Shown here in pieces: positions 6,213 to 10,172 of a DNA stretch of 10,172 bases. Source of the DNA: Methanobacteriota archaeon. GTDB lineage: Archaea > Thermoplasmatota > Thermoplasmata > RBG-16-68-12 > EA-27. The notes under the pieces are model-generated. The model searched no databases, was not told the origin of the DNA, and worked only from the letters and a program-made list of their open reading frames with translations. Both the position numbers and the translations under genes were made by a program. Each line of letters begins with the position of its first letter. The first letter of the stretch is position 1. The DNA is taken from positions 1 through 10,172 of the forward strand of contig JACQPO010000200.1 in assembly GCA_016207545.1 (NCBI GenBank), read 5' to 3'.

Positions 6213-7097
6213 GTGTTCCGGCCTTGGCGGAGCTTCCCCGCGATGATTGTGGCGGGCCTCCTTGTGGGCCTCGCGACGGGGGGTTCGCCGTGGTTTGCCC
6301 GGGAAATCGCCACGGCCTCACTCGTCCTCGCGATGACCCTCGCCCTGACCGAGATTCGCTTCTCGGGGTTGTCGCCGCGGCAGGAGTCGCGCGCCTTCGC
6401 CCACGCCTTTCTCTGGAATTACGTCGTGCTCTCCGGGCTTGTCCTCGTGATTGCCTACGCGACCGCGGATCCCGACTTCCGCGCCGGTTGGGTCATGATG
6501 GCGGCGGTCCCCTCCGCCATCGCGGTCGTGCCGCTCACATCCGTCCTGCGCGGGAACGTGCGCAGCGCCCTCATCTCGACCGCCCTTCTCTACATTGCCT
6601 CGCTCGCGCTAGTCCCTGCGATCACCCTAGTGTTTGTGGGTCGCGCCGTGCCGCCCGCCGCGGTCGCCTTCAACACGGCACTGCAAATCGGACTGCCGTT
6701 AGCGGTATCCCGGGCACTCGTGCGGGCCCCGAAGGTGGAACGCTGGCGGCCCACGGCTGTGAACCTGAGCTTCTTCGCCTTCGTCACCGTGATCGTCGGC
6801 GCGAACCGCGGGGTTCTGACCGACCTCAGCCTCGTCGCGAGCCTCACCGCAGCCTCCCTCATCCGTACGTTCGGAATCGGCCTCGCGATCATCGGCCTCG
6901 CCCGCATCCTCCGACGAGGCGCGGACGAGACGGTCGCGTGGACCCTATTTGGGAGTTTCAAGAACCTCGGACTCACGGCCCTGCTCGCCTTCTCCCTGTT
7001 CAACGAACGGGCGGCCGTGCCGGGCCTCGTCGCCCTGTTCTTCGAAATCGTGTGGCTCGTCGCGCTCCAGCGCGTCCTCCGGCTGCGAGCCTCATGA
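6213..7097 (+). CDS. BASS/SBF-like multi-pass membrane transporter
   Basis: This 294-residue, very hydrophobic protein has about nine to ten membrane helices (approximately residues 8-24, 28-50, 64-82, 89-108, 115-140, 147-168, 182-198, 203-230, 240-262 and 266-287). The pattern resembles the bile acid:sodium symporter superfamily: AMTLALTEIRF at 40-50, a Pro-rich crossing helix AAVPSAIAVVPLTSVLRGN at 97-115, and FGSFKNLGLTALLA at 246-259 resembling the conserved Asn helix. The Glu and Gln of the classical bile-acid symporter ExxxQN motif are not present there, so the substrate is unknown and sodium coupling is uncertain. The GTG at 6213 is the start of the open frame and lies 27 bp after a T5 tract; the ATG at 6243 (residue 11) is an alternative and keeps all helices. 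The gene follows the thiolase by 34 bp. Its last 6 bases overlap the convergent peptidase gene in TCATGA. An organic-acid or sterol-like substrate linked to acyl-CoA metabolism is speculation. Confidence 0.62.
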   Translation: MFRPWRSFPAMIVAGLLVGLATGGSPWFAREIATASLVLAMTLALTEIRFSGLSPRQESRAFAHAFLWNYVVLSGLVLVIAYATADPDFRAGWVMMAAVPSAIAVVPLTSVLRGNVRSALISTALLYIASLALVPAITLVFVGRAVPPAAVAFNTALQIGLPLAVSRALVRAPKVERWRPTAVNLSFFAFVTVIVGANRGVLTDLSLVASLTAASLIRTFGIGLAIIGLARILRRGADETVAWTLFGSFKNLGLTALLAFSLFNERAAVPGLVALFFEIVWLVALQRVLRLRAS

Positions 7098-8948
7098 GGA
7101 GCGAGCGGTCCCAGGGACCCCGAGCACGCGTCCGAGGAACGCGATCATGGCCTCGCACTGCCACGTCAGGTTTTCCGTCTTCTGGAATCCGTGGCCTTCG
7201 TCGCCCATAACGTGGAACTCGTACCGCTTCCCCAGCTCCCGCAGCCGGTCCGCGAACTTCTCGACGGGCCGCAACGGACAGCGGGAGTCGTTCGCGCGGT
7301 GCCAGATGAAGAGCGGCGCCTGGACATTCTCCACGAAATGGATCGGGGAGCGGTCGCGGTACAGCTTGGGGTTTTCTTCGGGCGTGCCGAAGTACCGTTC
7401 GATGAAGCTCCGGAAGGCCGCGTCCGAGAGCTCGTACGACTCCTTCCAATCCGTGATGCCCACCGCGCCTGCGCCCGCGGCCCACAGGTCCGGGAGCTTC
7501 GTCACGGCAAGGAACGTCATGTACCCCCCGTAACTCGCACCGACGATCGCGATCTTCTTCGGGTCCACGTCCGGGCGCCCGCGAAGGTACCGGACCGCGT
7601 ACTCCACGTCCTTGAGGTCACCGCCGCCGACGTCCCGGATGTTCAGGTTCTGGAACTCCACCCCGTATCCCGTGCTCCCTCGTATGTTCGGCGCGAACAC
7701 GGGAAAGCCCGCCACGACGAACGCCTGGATGGCGGCGTTCCACTCGTCCGCGACCTCCCACGCCGGACCCCCGTGGATCCACAAGACGCAAGGCCTTCGC
7801 ACGCGCTGGCGGGGCGGCTTGAGGAACCAACCGTGGACGGGTCGCCCGTCGAAGGATCGGTACACGACGTGCTGCGCCGCGCCCAGCGGGAGTTTCGTCC
7901 GGTGTTCGTAGAGGGCCGCGCGCTTCCCGCCCTTCAGCCGCTGTCGGGCCACGGCGTGCGGCCTCGAGAGGGAGGACCAGGAGAAAACCACGGAATCTCC
8001 GGTCGACCAGAGTTGCGCCGCGTGATACCCCTTCGGGATGGGGATTTCCCGGGGCGCGTCGGCCCCGTCGAGGCGTTCCACGAAGAGGCGCGTCCTTCCT
8101 TCTTTGAGGGCGAGATAGTAGACGCTGTCCCCGTCGGGCGTCCAGTCGAACGAAACGAAGTCGACGCCCAAGCCCTGGTCGCCTGGCTGCAGATAGGAGA
8201 GTTTCCGGGAGTCCGGCTCGTAGACCGCCAGGTCGTAGCGCCCCCGGGCGTCCGTCTTGAATACGACCGACGGTTCCTTCGGATGCCACTTGGGTCCGCC
8301 ATTTTCGGATCCCGCCTTCGGCGTGTACAGCGCGGGAGTCCGCTTGCCTTCGCCGTCGAGGAAGACGAGCTCGAAGGCGGTCGGCGCGTCCGTCGTCTTC
8401 GCCGCAAAGCAAAGTTGTTCGTCTCCGGCAGAAAACCTCGGGCCGAAGGTCCAGTGGCGGCACTGGAACACGTTGCGGTAGGCGCCGGTCTCGGGGCTGA
8501 GCAACCAGACTCCGTTGAACTCCCTCGTCGCGCCGGAGAGCGCGATCACGTCGTCCCGGCGGGACCAGGAGAAATCGAAGATCCGGGTGGGAGGCAGCCG
8601 CACGATCATCTTCTCCGTGCCCCCGCGAAGGGGTACTCGGAAGAGCTGGTATTCTTCCCGTCCACCGAAGTCGCGGGAGAAGGCGACGTGGCGGCTGTCG
8701 TGGGAGATGCGGGCCCCAACGACCCGATCCCTCCCGTGGGACAACGGGCGGAGGGCGCGCTTCCCCCGCAGGGGAACCGCCGCCAATTGAAGGGAGCCCG
8801 TGAGATTCGACAAGACGACCGCGGCGCTGCCGTCGCGCGCGACGTCCGCGAGGTAGACGTTCGGGATGCCCATGACCTGGCGCACGAAGTCGAGTCGGCT
8901 CTCCACGGAGCCTGAGGCGGCCATACTCCCCCTTGCTACGGCACTCAT
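7092..8948 (-). CDS. S9-family serine peptidase (acylaminoacyl-peptidase/prolyl oligopeptidase type)
   Basis: The 618-residue protein has a beta-propeller N-terminal part (about 25-350, with repeated blades such as ISHDSRHVAFSRD, FDFSWSRRDDVIAL and FDWTPDGDSVYYL) followed by an alpha/beta-hydrolase domain. The triad is visible: Ser472 in GASYGGY, Asp554 in RANDSRCP and His586 in DEGHGF. HGGP at 392-395 and NIRGSTGYG at 421-429 form the oxyanion and substrate-loop motifs of the family. The propeller restricts access, so the enzyme should trim short peptides or N-acylated residues in the cytoplasm; no signal peptide is seen. The start is uncertain: ATG 8948 is chosen, with TTG 8960 and ATG 8924 as alternatives, all before the propeller. 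The gene begins 30 bp after the acyl-CoA dehydrogenase stop on the same strand, so co-transcription is possible. It ends in a 6-bp overlap with the convergent transporter. A peptidase role beside fatty-acid genes suggests a scavenging lifestyle, as inference only. Confidence 0.92.
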   Translation of the reverse strand: MSAVARGSMAASGSVESRLDFVRQVMGIPNVYLADVARDGSAAVVLSNLTGSLQLAAVPLRGKRALRPLSHGRDRVVGARISHDSRHVAFSRDFGGREEYQLFRVPLRGGTEKMIVRLPPTRIFDFSWSRRDDVIALSGATREFNGVWLLSPETGAYRNVFQCRHWTFGPRFSAGDEQLCFAAKTTDAPTAFELVFLDGEGKRTPALYTPKAGSENGGPKWHPKEPSVVFKTDARGRYDLAVYEPDSRKLSYLQPGDQGLGVDFVSFDWTPDGDSVYYLALKEGRTRLFVERLDGADAPREIPIPKGYHAAQLWSTGDSVVFSWSSLSRPHAVARQRLKGGKRAALYEHRTKLPLGAAQHVVYRSFDGRPVHGWFLKPPRQRVRRPCVLWIHGGPAWEVADEWNAAIQAFVVAGFPVFAPNIRGSTGYGVEFQNLNIRDVGGGDLKDVEYAVRYLRGRPDVDPKKIAIVGASYGGYMTFLAVTKLPDLWAAGAGAVGITDWKESYELSDAAFRSFIERYFGTPEENPKLYRDRSPIHFVENVQAPLFIWHRANDSRCPLRPVEKFADRLRELGKRYEFHVMGDEGHGFQKTENLTWQCEAMIAFLGRVLGVPGTARSS

Positions 8949-8973
8949 GTCGGGGGACAAGTATGTTGCCCTT

Positions 8974-8989
8974 GGGGGCTATAGCTCCC
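8974..8989. repeat. Near-perfect inverted repeat centred on a TATA at the dehydrogenase/peptidase junction
   Basis: Sixteen bases centred on 8981/8982 form an inverted repeat with one mismatched pair (8977/8986); the inner eight, GCTATAGC (8978-8985), are a perfect palindrome. It straddles the TAG stop of the acyl-CoA dehydrogenase gene (8979-8981). The central TATA is about 33 bp before the peptidase ATG at 8948. It could be an operator, a promoter core giving a leader of about seven bases, or a small hairpin in the intergenic RNA. Chance is a real alternative in GC-rich DNA. Confidence 0.35.
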
Positions 8990-10133
8990 CGAGTTCCTCG
9001 CGGGAGATTACGAGACGCTGGATCTGCGAAGTTCCTTCCCAGATCTGGAACACCTTCGCGTCCCGCATCCACTTCTCCACGGGCTGGTCCCGCATATACC
9101 CGGTGCCGCCGAGGATCTGGACCGCGTCCGTCGTGACCTCCATCGCGATGTCCGCCGCGAACAGCTTCGCCATCGACGCCTCCTTGTTCATGGACATGCC
9201 CTGGTCCCGCATCCAGGCGGACCGCCAGGTCAGCAAGCGCGCGGCATCGACCTTCGTCTTCATGTCTGCGAGCAGGAACCGGATCGCCTGGAAGCTCCCG
9301 ATCGGCTTCCCGAACGCCTTCCGCTGCCTCGCGTACTCCAGTGCGTACTCGTACGCCGCTCGGGCAATCCCCACGGCCCCCGCCGCGACGAGCGGTCGGG
9401 ACGACTCGAGGGCCTTCATCGCCCCGAGGAACGCGGGCTCGTCCTCCCGACCCAGCATGTGGTCCGCGGGCACCCGGCAATTCTCGAGGATGACCTCGGC
9501 GGTATGGGACGCCCGGACGCCCATCTTGTCCTCGACCTTCCCCATCCGCAGCCCCGGGGTTCCCTTCTCCACGACGAACGCGCGGATGCCGAAATGGCGC
9601 AAATCCGGGTCGGTCGTCGCGAACACGACGTGGAGGTCCCCAATCCCGCCGTTCGTGATGAACCGCTTGACCCCGTTGAGGACCCACTCGTCCCCGTCCT
9701 TCACCGCGCGGGTCCGAATCCCCGCCACGTCGGACCCCGCATCGGGCTCCGTCAGGCAAAGGGCACCGAGCTTGGGCTCCGGGCCGCAGAACGGTCGGAG
9801 GAACCGCTCGAGCTGCTCATCCGTTCCCATGTGGATGATCGGCAGGTAGGCGAGCCCCGCGCCGATGAGGCCCGTCGCGATGCCCGCGCAGCCCCAGTTC
9901 AGCTCCTCGTTCACGATGCAGTGGGTCAGGGTCGAGGTGATGCCGCCGCCGCCGACTTTTTCGGGGAGGAACGCGGTGTCGAGCCCGACTTCGTGCGCCT
10001 TCTTCACGACGTGCCACGGGATCTCCCCGCGCTTGTCGTATTCGAGGGAGATGGGGCGCATCTCTTTTTCCGCGAACTCGTGCGCGGTCTTCTGCATCAG
10101 CTTCTGTTCGTCGGTCAGTTCAAACTCAACCAT
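8979..10133 (-). CDS. Acyl-CoA dehydrogenase (MCAD-like)
   Basis: The 384-residue flavoprotein should oxidise acyl-CoA to trans-2-enoyl-CoA, the first step of beta-oxidation, passing electrons to an electron-transfer flavoprotein not encoded here. The N-terminal helical domain is about 1-118. The FAD/substrate signature CLTEPDAGSDV is at 126-136, followed by the beta domain to about 230 and the C-terminal helical domain with RPLVAAGAVGIARAA at 246-260 and RQRKAFGKPIGSFQAI at 270-285. QILGGTGYM at 339-347 contacts FAD in the family. Glu366 in IWEGTSQIQR aligns with the catalytic Glu376 of medium-chain acyl-CoA dehydrogenase; the isovaleryl-type glutamate in the other helix is not apparent. Length is normal. 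ATG 10133 places the standard helix FELTDEQK directly at the start. Only 39 bp of upstream sequence are in the window and no clear promoter is visible there. The peptidase gene follows by 30 bp. Confidence 0.94.
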   Translation of the reverse strand: MVEFELTDEQKLMQKTAHEFAEKEMRPISLEYDKRGEIPWHVVKKAHEVGLDTAFLPEKVGGGGITSTLTHCIVNEELNWGCAGIATGLIGAGLAYLPIIHMGTDEQLERFLRPFCGPEPKLGALCLTEPDAGSDVAGIRTRAVKDGDEWVLNGVKRFITNGGIGDLHVVFATTDPDLRHFGIRAFVVEKGTPGLRMGKVEDKMGVRASHTAEVILENCRVPADHMLGREDEPAFLGAMKALESSRPLVAAGAVGIARAAYEYALEYARQRKAFGKPIGSFQAIRFLLADMKTKVDAARLLTWRSAWMRDQGMSMNKEASMAKLFAADIAMEVTTDAVQILGGTGYMRDQPVEKWMRDAKVFQIWEGTSQIQRLVISREELGEL

Positions 10134-10172
10134 GGTCCCGACCCGCCACCCGCTAGGCGTCCGAAGCGACTC

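Noticed and set aside
7191..8915. A 574-codon + strand open frame opposite the peptidase
   Set aside because: The - strand peptidase has a complete catalytic triad and propeller. The + strand translation shows no family motif.
10134..10172. Promoter for the acyl-CoA dehydrogenase in the last 39 bases
   Set aside because: No AT-rich core is visible about 26 bp before the ATG at 10133; the best block, CTAG near 10153-10156, is too weak to call.

Overview
The window is GC-rich DNA, roughly two-thirds G+C by eye, tightly packed with nine protein genes and almost no spacer. It looks archaeal. The evidence is a 3-hydroxyacyl-CoA dehydrogenase/enoyl-CoA hydratase fusion in the domain order known from archaea, very short upstream regions without clear Shine-Dalgarno sequences, and CTTAAGG boxes about 26 bp before two start codons, as expected for TATA-type promoters giving leaderless mRNAs. 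A high-GC uncultivated lineage such as a soil or sediment Thermoplasmatota would fit, but that placement is inference. No rRNA, tRNA, CRISPR array, insertion sequence or phage gene is visible, and no gene-free stretch exceeds about 100 bp.

Left part (1-1739, all + strand): the tail of a HAD-type hydrolase gene overlaps by ATGA a nearly certain pseudaminic acid (nonulosonic acid) synthase gene. A small two-helix membrane protein of unknown function follows. This looks like the end of a surface-sugar biosynthesis cluster.

Middle part (1813-6178): three genes of acyl-CoA metabolism. They are the + strand dehydrogenase/hydratase fusion, a - strand class III CoA-transferase/alpha-methylacyl-CoA racemase-like protein converging on it with a 14-bp overlap, and a + strand thiolase transcribed divergently from the racemase-like gene across a 93-bp control region.

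Right part (6213-10133): a BASS/SBF-like membrane transporter converges with a 6-bp overlap on an S9-family serine peptidase. The peptidase lies downstream of an MCAD-like acyl-CoA dehydrogenase on the - strand.

Together, acyl-CoA dehydrogenase, hydratase/3-hydroxyacyl-CoA dehydrogenase and thiolase supply every enzymatic step of one beta-oxidation turn. The racemase-like protein could bring alpha-methyl-branched acyl-CoAs into it. Acyl-CoA ligase and electron-transfer flavoprotein genes are not in the window. The genes form separately promoted units rather than one operon. I found no clearly undescribed system. The points most worth checking are the HAD/nonulosonate synthase pair, the racemase-like gene beside beta-oxidation genes, the shared promoter box, and the orphan membrane protein.
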